Assembly: GCA_039714735.1 (NCBI GenBank)
Contig: JBDLIT010000140.1
Coordinates: 1-10,626 of the forward strand
DNA length: 10,626 nucleotides
From: JASJBU01 sp039714735
GTDB lineage: Bacteria > Pseudomonadota > Gammaproteobacteria > Chromatiales > Chromatiaceae
Reading direction: 5' to 3'
In this document: positions 4,981-10,626 of the stretch, piece after piece
How positions within the stretch are numbered: the first letter of the stretch is position 1
Layout of the letters: every line of letters starts with the position of its first letter
Position numbers and translations under genes: made by a program
The notes under the pieces: generated by a model
Database searches by the model: none
The model's input: the letters and a program-made list of their open reading frames with translations, nothing else
Told to the model about the DNA's origin: nothing

Positions 4981-7913
4981 AGCCCACCCCCGGGCGGTAG
5001 ATCGAGCTCAACCAGTACACTCTGCAGGTCTTCAATCCCAGCATCCAGGTCAATGAGAGTTTGACTGTTACGCGCACTGGAGCTTTCGAGATAAGGCCGG
5101 ATCTGAAATAGTTTCAGCCGACCATGCAGAAAACCAAACTCTATATCGGCGGGCGCCGGCAGTTCAGCGTCATCCAGGGTGATGGGCAACCGTTGGGTAA
5201 GTTCCACCAGTTGTTCAATCTCCCCATCGGTGAGCACCCGGTCCGCACCGCTCACAGGCAACTCGCGGATTCCCCCGCTGGCCTCGATGACCCGCCGATG
5301 GGTGGCCGTTGCCTGCGCCATGAGTCTTATCTCGCCGTTGTCCAGGCCGATGCGCAGGGACTCCGCGGCCTGACCGTCAACGGCGCCGCCTACTCCTTCA
5401 TTGACGGCTACCGACAGCCTGCGGCGATCTCCATTATCAATGTCCTGGGTGACCATGACACCGGATTTTTCCACCGCTACGCTACGCATCAGCAGTATCG
5501 CCGGATAGACATGCTCCGGTTGTTCCATGCGAGCCTGACGCCAGGCAAAGGCGCGCGTCGTGAACGGTGAAGCCCAGACCTGAGAAATCGCTGTCATGAC
5601 TTGATCGAAACCCACCACGTTGGGAATAGTGAGATTCAGCCCGGCGCCGCTGAAGCCCGGCAGGTCTTCGACGTTGGTATCGCTGCGCACGAATACCCCA
5701 TAGCTGCCATCAGGGCCGAACACCTGACGCATGGCTTTATCCAGCTCCTCACGGAAGTCGTCACCCGTATCCGCATGAATGATCCAGTCGTACAGACGGC
5801 TACGGAAGGCCTCGGTCTCCTGTTTTTGTTTCCGGGAGCCTGCGGGCAATGCAGCCAGGCGTTGGTACTCATGCTTCATCCATTCGAACACAGATCTGCC
5901 GGTGCCCTCAAACGGCTGATCCAGCAGTTGACGGAACACCCCAAAGGGAATCACCAGGCCGTCTGCCACGGCGTCTGGAAACTGCTGTTTGAGTTCACCC
6001 AGTTTGGCCGCTTTTGGACCGACCACCCGGCCTGAGTCATCCGCTGTGAGTCCGCTCAGGGTAAGCAACATCTGTCTGTCAAGATCGAGCTTATCCAGAT
6101 CGGGATGGATCAGCACCTCGGGTTCAACCTCCTTCAGAGCTGCATCACTGATTTCCTGCAGGCGCACAGACCCGCTCGCGGACACCGCCAGCATGACCTG
6201 CCGTCCATTGGCTTCGCGCAGCCGAGGGATCAATGTCTCATCCACAGCCACGTTGGGGATACCCAGATTGCGCGCCAGTAACTGTACATGGGAGAGACGA
6301 TTGCCCGTTCCGGCGGTCAGCATACCGGCAACCGGAAGGAGCTGAGAACGGGTCTCCGGCAGCAGATAGATACCTTGGGGATCAAGGCGCTGGCCGTCTT
6401 CAATTCCAGTGGAGTGAAGAATGCCCCGGGCCAGACCTGGGTTGAGCCCCCGCAACCCACTGCCTATTTCCGCACCAAACAGCTCCTTGCGTACACCGGC
6501 AAGCCGATTGGCATCCTTCAACAATCCATCAAGCACCTGTGTAAAGAACAACAGGGGACTGGCGCGCAGCTGGGACTGGATAAACAGGCCGGCTTGAGGC
6601 TCAATAACAGCAAGCCGGCGCATCGAGACGCCGAAATGGAAACCAAGCTGCCGTTGCGACCATTCCGGCAACAGGCTCAGATAGTTGAGTTCCGTATGAT
6701 AGGTTTGAATATCTACTGCCTTGCCTTTCAGTCGCGCCAAGGACACGTCCAATGCCTTGCGTTGCCGCTGGCTGACCAGCCCTGCACCATAGATCGCCTG
6801 AATCGCACTGCGAAGCCAGTCGAGTTGCCGCCGGCGGGAAGCACTGTCCATGCGTTTACGAAGTTCAGTGGCGACCGTGAAATGGGTCGCTTCAAGCGCC
6901 AGGCTGACATCCAGCATTGCGAGACGCTGTGCGGGCGAGATTGGGTCTGAGATGAGTTCGCGTATCCCTGCCATCAAATCGGCACTGATTGCAAAACGAG
7001 CCTGCGGCGTATCCGCAGCCATCAGCCGCGCCGCACCAGTGCGCGCCAGCTTCGCGATCATCTGGTTGCCACTCGGCAGGCGGCGTATTTTCTCCGCAAC
7101 CCGATCTTCTGTATAAAGACGCTCAATGAGGTCTGCCAGTTCTGTATATCGGTTGTGCTCTACATTATCGAGGTTACGGGCATAGTTCCGCACCCGATCT
7201 GCATCCCCTGCTTCAGGAAGCACATGGATCTTATTGCGCAGAGGTTTGAACCCAGGGTCCAGGTTTGCCAGCGCCGAAGAGCGCTCACGCACCTGGTTGA
7301 CGGACAAGGTCTCGCTGCCGTGACGCAGGAGGTTAGCGCCCGTACGCAGGACAGTGAAATGCCGGGACAACCACTGTGGATCTGACAGCAGACCCGACAG
7401 CAAGCGCTTTGCGCCGGCGCGCTCACCTTCTTCCTGCAGTGCGCCTCGATAGAATCTCGCCTTGCGCCATATCCAGCCATCATCCAGCTGGATCAGAAAT
7501 TGCTCGATAAGTATCTGGTTGAAGACGGTATTGGCATCTGGATTTTGCAGGAAGGCATCCAGGTCTATCCCGGCGAGGATATTGGCCACAGAGTAGCCGC
7601 CAGCCCGTAATTGCTTGACCTGCTCCGTCCACTCCCCGTGCTGCACACCACCCCCATGGGGCCGGCAGGCATTTGGCTTTGGAGGTAATACTTTGCCATC
7701 GGCGCAGAACCAGCGAATTCGTTTAAACGGCCCTCGCGGTGCTTGTTTCATCGCAATGATCCAATCTGCGAAGCTGTCTTCCCCGGCAAGCGAATGCGTA
7801 ACGCTGGAAGTAACCAACAGGGTGCAGATGGTTATCAGATAGACAAGCTTTCGAGCTCTATGACTTGGGCGCACAATCGTCTCAATTGGATGAGTTGTTA
7901 CCGGCAGTATCAC
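4977..7913 (-). CDS. exported PEP-synthase / glucan-water-dikinase-like protein (His domain then ATP-grasp)
   Basis: A 978-residue protein. Residues 15-43 form a signal peptide (RPSHRARK, a hydrophobic run, then THSLA before GED). Residues 44-500 are a helix-rich N-terminal region of no family I recognise; C70 and C83 in its first block could pair. About 510-590 is a swivelling phosphohistidine domain with TAGTGNRLSHVQLLARNLGI, probable phosphorylated His542. About 625-940 is a PPDK-type ATP-grasp domain (PF01326): VGPKAAKLGEL (631-641), VRSDTNVEDLPGFSGAGLNL (742-761) and DIEFGF...LKLFQIRP (923-940), with R743, E925, Q937 and R939 retained. The C-terminal PEP/pyruvate barrel is absent. Known dikinases of this order (plant GWD/PWD) transfer the beta-phosphate of ATP through His to a glucan, giving AMP and Pi. 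Both catalytic centres look intact, so activity is plausible; the substrate is unknown. The GTG at 7913 gives a long n-region; the in-frame GTG at 7874 (965 aa) gives a tidier signal peptide and suits the candidate promoter. It is first gene of an operon with the hydrolase at 3718. Confidence 0.82.
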   Translation of the reverse strand: MILPVTTHPIETIVRPSHRARKLVYLITICTLLVTSSVTHSLAGEDSFADWIIAMKQAPRGPFKRIRWFCADGKVLPPKPNACRPHGGGVQHGEWTEQVKQLRAGGYSVANILAGIDLDAFLQNPDANTVFNQILIEQFLIQLDDGWIWRKARFYRGALQEEGERAGAKRLLSGLLSDPQWLSRHFTVLRTGANLLRHGSETLSVNQVRERSSALANLDPGFKPLRNKIHVLPEAGDADRVRNYARNLDNVEHNRYTELADLIERLYTEDRVAEKIRRLPSGNQMIAKLARTGAARLMAADTPQARFAISADLMAGIRELISDPISPAQRLAMLDVSLALEATHFTVATELRKRMDSASRRRQLDWLRSAIQAIYGAGLVSQRQRKALDVSLARLKGKAVDIQTYHTELNYLSLLPEWSQRQLGFHFGVSMRRLAVIEPQAGLFIQSQLRASPLLFFTQVLDGLLKDANRLAGVRKELFGAEIGSGLRGLNPGLARGILHSTGIEDGQRLDPQGIYLLPETRSQLLPVAGMLTAGTGNRLSHVQLLARNLGIPNVAVDETLIPRLREANGRQVMLAVSASGSVRLQEISDAALKEVEPEVLIHPDLDKLDLDRQMLLTLSGLTADDSGRVVGPKAAKLGELKQQFPDAVADGLVIPFGVFRQLLDQPFEGTGRSVFEWMKHEYQRLAALPAGSRKQKQETEAFRSRLYDWIIHADTGDDFREELDKAMRQVFGPDGSYGVFVRSDTNVEDLPGFSGAGLNLTIPNVVGFDQVMTAISQVWASPFTTRAFAWRQARMEQPEHVYPAILLMRSVAVEKSGVMVTQDIDNGDRRRLSVAVNEGVGGAVDGQAAESLRIGLDNGEIRLMAQATATHRRVIEASGGIRELPVSGADRVLTDGEIEQLVELTQRLPITLDDAELPAPADIEFGFLHGRLKLFQIRPYLESSSARNSQTLIDLDAGIEDLQSVLVELDLPPGGGL

Positions 7914-7936
7914 ATTGAAGGCGTACTCATTGTCAA
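7906..7936 (-). promoter_or_regulatory. candidate promoter of the dikinase-hydrolase operon
   Basis: On the reverse strand a perfect TTGACA lies at 7931-7936 and GATACT (4 of 6 to TATAAT, preceded by TGT as an extended -10) at 7906-7911, 19 bases apart, which is slightly long. A transcript would begin near 7898, inside the longest reading frame, which favours the GTG at 7874 as the real start. The -35 box overlaps the junction between flanking DNA and the MITE-like element, so the insertion may have shaped this promoter. Confidence 0.33.
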
Positions 7937-7958
7937 TTCAACCTAGATTCTGCAGTTG
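7935..7958 (+). repeat. left terminal inverted repeat of the MITE-like element
   Basis: The repeat begins AATTCAACCTAG and ends TCTGCAGTTG. It pairs with the reverse complement of 8213-8236 with two mismatches, at 7939 and 7948. The first eight bases, AATTCAAC, also have a nearby inverted partner GTTGAATT at 7983-7990. Confidence 0.65.
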
Positions 7959-8017
7959 ACCGTTCCATTCTACTATTAACGAGTTGAATTCATGTGTATT
8001 TTGTTCGATAGGCCGAC

Positions 8018-8161
8018 TCACCCACTGGGTGAACCACGCTACGAGGTAGATTGCACATTTTTGGCGGCACATGGCCGGTTCATGTTCCAGACGGAACCGG
8101 CATTTCCCACATCCATGTGGGGCATCTTCGTTGCAACTCCTTGGAATAGAATAACTATTCC
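8018..8161. other. cluster of four hairpins inside the MITE-like element
   Basis: Four perfect inverted repeats follow one another: TCACCC/GGGTGA (8018-8032, 3-nt loop), GCCGGTTC/GAACCGGC (8074-8101, 12-nt loop), CCCACAT/ATGTGGG (8106-8121, nearly no loop) and GGAATAG/CTATTCC (8143-8161, 5-nt loop). None is followed by a T run, so they are not ordinary terminators. The DNA or its transcript could fold strongly, as is common for miniature elements that are read through from neighbouring promoters. Confidence 0.55.
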
Positions 8162-8212
8162 GCGTCGTTACGCCTCGACCTGCACCCCCAAAAACGCACA
8201 CTCTACCCCGTC

Positions 8213-8236
8213 CAACTGCAGATTCTAGGTTCAATT
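8213..8236 (-). repeat. right terminal inverted repeat of the MITE-like element
   Basis: It reads CAACTGCAGA...CTAGGTTCAATT on the forward strand and is the inverted partner of 7935-7958. It is 22 of 24 identical, which is too long to be chance within a 300-base spacer. Confidence 0.65.
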
Positions 8237-8411
8237 TAATGCCATCGTCTTCCCTTTCACCTGAAGTTGTTAGCGCACCAGCTACTCGATCAGATTCAAC
8301 TGGTAGCCAGCTACAACCGACTGCCCTATTCCCGACATCGAAATTTATTGTAAGGAAACGCCTAAAACCACGACATATCTCCATCTAGCGCCAGCAAATG
8401 AGGTTTTTCAC
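8237..8411 (+). other. gene-free leader before the DUF3179 gene
   Basis: This completes the 498-base gene-free interval that starts at 7914; the rest is the MITE-like element. I see no convincing -35/-10 pair or terminator here. A small CTGG-TAG-CCAG inverted repeat lies near 8299-8309. A GAGG ribosome site at about 8400-8403 precedes the ATG of the next gene by nine bases. The promoter of that gene is probably in this stretch or within the element, but I cannot place it. Confidence 0.4.
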
Positions 8412-9350
8412 ATGAACAGACTGCAACAAGGCCTTTCAGCCGTTCTGCTGGCAGGTATTTTATTTGACCTGGCGGACGCGGCAACGTCGAAGAACGGTTT
8501 CGATCTGACGGACGCCCTGATTCCCATCGATGAGGTGCTGCCCGGCGGCCCGCCACGGGACGGCATTCCCGCAATCGACCGCCCCCGGTTCGTTGCGGCC
8601 TCCGCGGCGGGTTTTATTGCCGAGGATGACCGGGTCCTGGGCGTGGTGCGCAATGGGGTGAGCAAGGCCTACCCCCTCTCCATCATGAACTGGCATGAGA
8701 TCGTCAACGACCGCTTCGACGACGAAAGAGTGGTCATCACCTACTGTCCGCTTTGCGGTACCGGGATGGCGTTTCTTTCGGAGACGACCAATGGCCCTCT
8801 TACGTTTGGCGTCTCCGGCTTGCTCTACAACAGCGACATGCTGCTCTACGACCGGCAGACCGAATCGCTCTGGTCGCAGATCATGGCTCAGGCCATCAGC
8901 GGAACACACAAGGGAGACCGCCTGCTGGCCATCGCCATGAGCCATACCAGCTGGTCGGACTGGCGGCAGCGTCACCCGGAGACCCTGGTATTGTCGCGGG
9001 ATACCGGGTTCTCTCGAGACTATGACCGCTCACCCTATGCGGGCTACGAGAGCAGCCGCAAGCTATATTTTCCGGTGAAATTCCGTGCCCAGGGTTATCA
9101 TCCGAAGGAACGTATCCTCGGTCTGAAGATCGACGGTCAGTACAGGGCCTACCCCTTTGCCGAACTGGCCAAGAGCGGAGGGAGAGTGCGGGAGCCTATT
9201 GCCGGCAGGAACATCGAGATCCGCTACGATGCGGCACATCAGACCGCGCGGGCTATCGACGAAAAAGGCAGGGAACTGCCGGCTATCATTGGCTACTGGT
9301 TCGCCTGGTATGGATTCCACCCTGAGACGGAGGTCTATCGGGCAAAATAG
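8412..9350 (+). CDS. exported DUF3179 domain-containing protein
   Basis: A 312-residue protein of the DUF3179 family (PF11376), whose biochemical role is not established. A signal peptide is visible (MNRLQQGLSAVLLAGILFDL, cleavage likely after ADA23). The family hallmarks follow in order: AYPLSIMNWHEIVND (86-100), VVITYCPLCGTGMAF (107-121) with the paired C112 and C115, GLLYNSDMLLYDRQTESLWSQ (137-157, residues around a conserved acidic/aromatic block), and a C-terminal AYPFAELAKSGG segment (246-257) that repeats the AYP motif. His95 with the CPLC pair could form a metal site; this is inference. The ribosome site GAGG and ATG are well placed. The length is normal and the frame intact. It stands alone: a mobile-type element lies upstream and a convergent small gene downstream, so it is probably a single-gene transcript. 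Confidence 0.9.
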   Translation: MNRLQQGLSAVLLAGILFDLADAATSKNGFDLTDALIPIDEVLPGGPPRDGIPAIDRPRFVAASAAGFIAEDDRVLGVVRNGVSKAYPLSIMNWHEIVNDRFDDERVVITYCPLCGTGMAFLSETTNGPLTFGVSGLLYNSDMLLYDRQTESLWSQIMAQAISGTHKGDRLLAIAMSHTSWSDWRQRHPETLVLSRDTGFSRDYDRSPYAGYESSRKLYFPVKFRAQGYHPKERILGLKIDGQYRAYPFAELAKSGGRVREPIAGRNIEIRYDAAHQTARAIDEKGRELPAIIGYWFAWYGFHPETEVYRAK

Positions 9351-9396
9351 AAGATGAAAAGAACCCTTCTCAAGCGAGCCCTTATTCAACTCTCGT

Positions 9397-9414
9397 CAGC
9401 AACTCACATTGCTG
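9397..9414. terminator. weak hairpin between convergent genes
   Basis: CAGCAA (9397-9402) and TTGCTG (9409-9414) form a six-pair stem with a six-base loop in the 88-base gap between the convergent DUF3179 gene and the small secreted-protein gene. No T run follows on either strand, so it is at best a weak bidirectional terminator. Confidence 0.22.
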
Positions 9415-9438
9415 CTCGTCTTACTAAGCTCCGTCTCC

Positions 9439-9870
9439 TTACCTCTTATCGTTGTCAATGATAACGGCATCATCCATGCCCAGGAATGGTTCGTCTTCAC
9501 ATGTCCCTGATATGACAAATGAAGCATCACCGACAGGTACCTCTTCGCTATTAATCATGTCATCCCACGCATTGATCTTTATAACGATGTTGCCAAGGCT
9601 ATCAGGTGAGGTAGACAATATTCCATCCACGTTCAGAAATTCGTGCTCAAAATCCAAATTGTCTGCATCCTCTGCAGCCACTCTCAGAGTGACATTTGCC
9701 AGTTCACAATCGCCATAATCTTCCAAGGTATGAATCGTCACCGTCGTAACGCCGTCTGCTGAAAGATTGATCACACTAGGCGAAACCTGGACATCGGTCT
9801 GTCCCGCGAAAACGCTGCCGGCTAGACCGATACTCAATGCGGTGATAGTTGAAACGATAGATGCTTTCAT
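9439..9870 (-). CDS. small acidic secreted protein of unknown function
   Basis: A 143-residue protein with a clear signal peptide (MKASIVSTITALSIGLAGSV, cleavage after VFA22, before GQTDV). The start at 9870 is chosen because a strong GAGGAGGG ribosome site sits five bases upstream; a longer frame to 9912 has no such support and would bury the signal peptide. The mature part is very acidic, has alternating hydrophobic strands (VQVSPSVINLSADGVTTVTI, NIVIKIN, DASFVISG) and exactly two cysteines, C55 and C124, that could form one disulfide. This suggests a small beta-sandwich, perhaps a calcium-tolerant or adhesive periplasmic domain, but I recognise no family. Base composition is more AT-rich than the neighbouring genes, which may mean later acquisition. 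It is transcribed alone, convergent with DUF3179. Confidence 0.72.
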   Translation of the reverse strand: MKASIVSTITALSIGLAGSVFAGQTDVQVSPSVINLSADGVTTVTIHTLEDYGDCELANVTLRVAAEDADNLDFEHEFLNVDGILSTSPDSLGNIVIKINAWDDMINSEEVPVGDASFVISGTCEDEPFLGMDDAVIIDNDKR

Positions 9871-9875
9871 AATAA

Positions 9876-9883
9876 CCCTCCTC
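9876..9883 (-). promoter_or_regulatory. strong ribosome binding site deciding the 9870 start
   Basis: On the reverse strand GAGGAGGG lies five bases before the ATG at 9870. It fixes the start of the small secreted protein at its signal peptide and rejects the 14-codon upstream extension. Confidence 0.7.
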
Positions 9884-9912
9884 ACAGATCCATGTATTGG
9901 CTCAATTACCAA

Positions 9913-10300
9913 TATAAGAATAACATGAAATATCCCTATTAAATGGCATCTGAAACAGACAGATACGATCTGTAATAACTCGTAACTAAACTTAAGGATG
10001 GTGATCCTGAATAGTCATTGCAGATTAATATCCACTTATGTAATGGGGTTTGTTTGGCTTGCGAAGCAGGCGCCTTTTGTAGCCACTTTTGGAAGCATTC
10101 ATCATGCACAAAAAAGGAGCGAGGATTTTCCTCGCCTTCGATCGGGGTTCCAACCTCATGGGATTTTCACCCAACAGGGCAGCTCGAAAATGCCTCTTGG
10201 GTTATCCGTTGTAGAGGACTCGCCCTTGCGCTGTAAGGATTCCTGTCAATCGTCGACTAAGCGTAAACAATCCAAAGCAAACACATCTGGAGAAATTAAC
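9913..10300 (+). other. gene-free, hairpin-rich stretch before the TVP38-type gene
   Basis: About 390 bases with no convincing gene. Inverted repeats are frequent: ACAGAT/ATCTGT (9959-9973), AGGAT/ATCCT (9995-10008), GCGAGGA/TCCTCGC (10119-10135), ACCCAA...TTGGGT enclosing GGGCA/TGCCT (10169-10202) and an imperfect AGGACTC/GATTCCT (10215-10244). The last three lie within 190 bases of the downstream GTG and could make a structured 5' leader. I do not recognise a known riboswitch. No sigma-70 promoter could be placed with confidence. Confidence 0.4.
10110..10135 (-). terminator. possible intrinsic terminator on the reverse strand
   Basis: Read on the reverse strand, a perfect seven-pair stem GCGAGGA/TCCTCGC with a three-base loop (10119-10135) is followed after three bases by six T residues (10110-10115). 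This is good terminator form, but no reverse-strand gene lies upstream of it, so it would end an unannotated or antisense transcript, or be a remnant. Confidence 0.35.
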
Positions 10301-10626
10301 GTGAAGAACCTGCCACGCCTGCTGCTCGCCCTGTCGATACTTGCTCTCATCGGCGCCTATTTCGCCTTCGATCTGGGCAGCTTTCTCAGTCTCGACCACT
10401 TCAAGAGCCAACAGACGGCCATCGAGGCCTGGCGCTCGGCCAACCCCCTGCTCGCTATCGCCGTTTTCCTGCTGATCTATATCGCGGTCACGGCCCTCTC
10501 CCTGCCCGGCGCGGCCATCATGACCCTGACCGGGGGCGCTATCTTTGGTCTGCTCTGGGGTAGCCTGATCGTCTCCTTCGCCTCGACCATCGGGGCAACC
10601 CTGGCCTTCCTGGTTTCACGCTTCCT
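10301..10626 (+). CDS. TVP38/TMEM64 (VTT/DedA-like) membrane protein, 5' part only
   Basis: The frame is open from a GTG to the window end (108 codons seen). A GGAG ribosome site at 10289-10292 is eight bases before the GTG. The product begins MKNLPRLLLALSILALIGAY, a first membrane helix, then a short amphipathic stretch (FKSQQTAIEAWRSANP), then hydrophobic helices carrying the VTT signature: VTALSLPGAAIMTLTGGAIF followed by GLLWGSLIVSFASTIGATLA. VTT-domain proteins are polytopic inner-membrane proteins related to DedA, with lipid scramblase or envelope homeostasis roles suggested. The exact N-terminal pattern is the one I associate with proteobacterial fusions of this domain to a mercuric-reductase-like FAD disulfide oxidoreductase; whether the oxidoreductase follows cannot be seen. 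Confidence 0.85.
   Translation, partial: MKNLPRLLLALSILALIGAYFAFDLGSFLSLDHFKSQQTAIEAWRSANPLLAIAVFLLIYIAVTALSLPGAAIMTLTGGAIFGLLWGSLIVSFASTIGATLAFLVSRF

Larger units (their letters stand above)
7933..8236. mobile_element. MITE-like non-autonomous element, about 290-300 bp
   Basis: The segment is bounded by 24-nt inverted repeats (7935-7958 and 8213-8236) that match at 22 of 24 positions around a core of AACCTAGAwTCTGCAGTTG. The hexamer TCAATT occurs directly at both outer edges (7933-7938 and 8231-8236) and could be a target duplication, although part of it (AATT) is palindromic and also counts in the inverted repeat. No transposase is encoded, and the interior holds four perfect short hairpins. 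Small size, terminal inverted repeats, no coding capacity and position between two genes fit a miniature element moved by a transposase encoded elsewhere. I do not recognise the parent insertion sequence. Confidence 0.6.

Noticed and set aside
4339..5064. A long forward frame of 241 codons opposite the two reverse-strand exported proteins
   Set aside because: It spans the junction of two well-supported reverse genes, has no motifs and is a by-product of GC-rich codon use on the other strand.
4977..7913. Calling the large protein PEP synthase (ppsA) or pyruvate phosphate dikinase
   Set aside because: The domain order is reversed, the PEP/pyruvate barrel is missing and a signal peptide is present.
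7992..8228. A 78-codon forward frame inside the MITE-like element
   Set aside because: It covers the hairpins and runs into the right inverted repeat, has no convincing ribosome site and shows no transposase-like motif.
10018..10236. A 72-codon forward frame in the gene-free stretch before the TVP38-type gene
   Set aside because: It begins with TTG without a ribosome site, its codons look random, and it runs through the hairpins. It is better explained as non-coding leader.
1..10626. CRISPR array, tRNA or rRNA genes
   Set aside because: No regularly spaced direct repeats, and no tRNA cloverleaf or rRNA-like stretches were seen on either strand.

Overview
The window looks like chromosomal DNA of a Gram-negative bacterium, most likely a gammaproteobacterium. 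The coding DNA is GC-rich, several products carry Sec signal peptides, there is a Proteobacteria-style ECF sigma/zinc anti-sigma pair, and the last gene resembles the TVP38 domain that Proteobacteria often fuse to a flavin disulfide oxidoreductase. No phylogenetic marker is present, so the genus cannot be named.

Layout: (1) 1-327, the 3' end of a TPR/TRAFs-binding-type protein, then a doubtful 55-codon ORF. (2) 555-1397, an ECF sigma factor and its ZAS-type anti-sigma factor, two forward genes 15 bases apart. (3) 1473-7913, an unusual group of four genes: an ATP/ADP-translocase-like (TLC/Npt) membrane transporter, a divergent exported class A beta-lactamase-like protein, and, convergent to that, a reverse-strand two-gene operon. 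The operon encodes a large exported PEP-synthase/glucan-water-dikinase-like protein and a second exported SxxK serine hydrolase, joined by a GTGA overlap. (4) 7914-8411, a gene-free stretch holding a roughly 300 bp MITE-like element with 24-nt terminal inverted repeats, a possible TCAATT target duplication and four internal hairpins. (5) 8412-9350, an exported DUF3179 protein. (6) 9439-9870, a small acidic secreted protein on the reverse strand. (7) 9871-10300, a gene-free stretch with several hairpins, followed at 10301 by the 5' end of a TVP38/TMEM64-type membrane protein that runs off the window.

The most interesting part is 1473-7913. The large protein places a phosphohistidine swivelling domain before a PPDK-type ATP-grasp domain and lacks the PEP-binding barrel. 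That is the order of plant glucan water dikinases, yet a signal peptide directs it out of the cytoplasm, where ATP is normally absent. A nucleotide-transporter homologue lies 1 kb away, and two different SxxK penicilloyl-serine-hydrolase-fold proteins sit between them. I propose, as inference, a periplasmic phosphotransfer module acting on an envelope glycan, with nucleotide supplied by the transporter and cell-wall work done by the hydrolases. None of this can be proved from the sequence alone.
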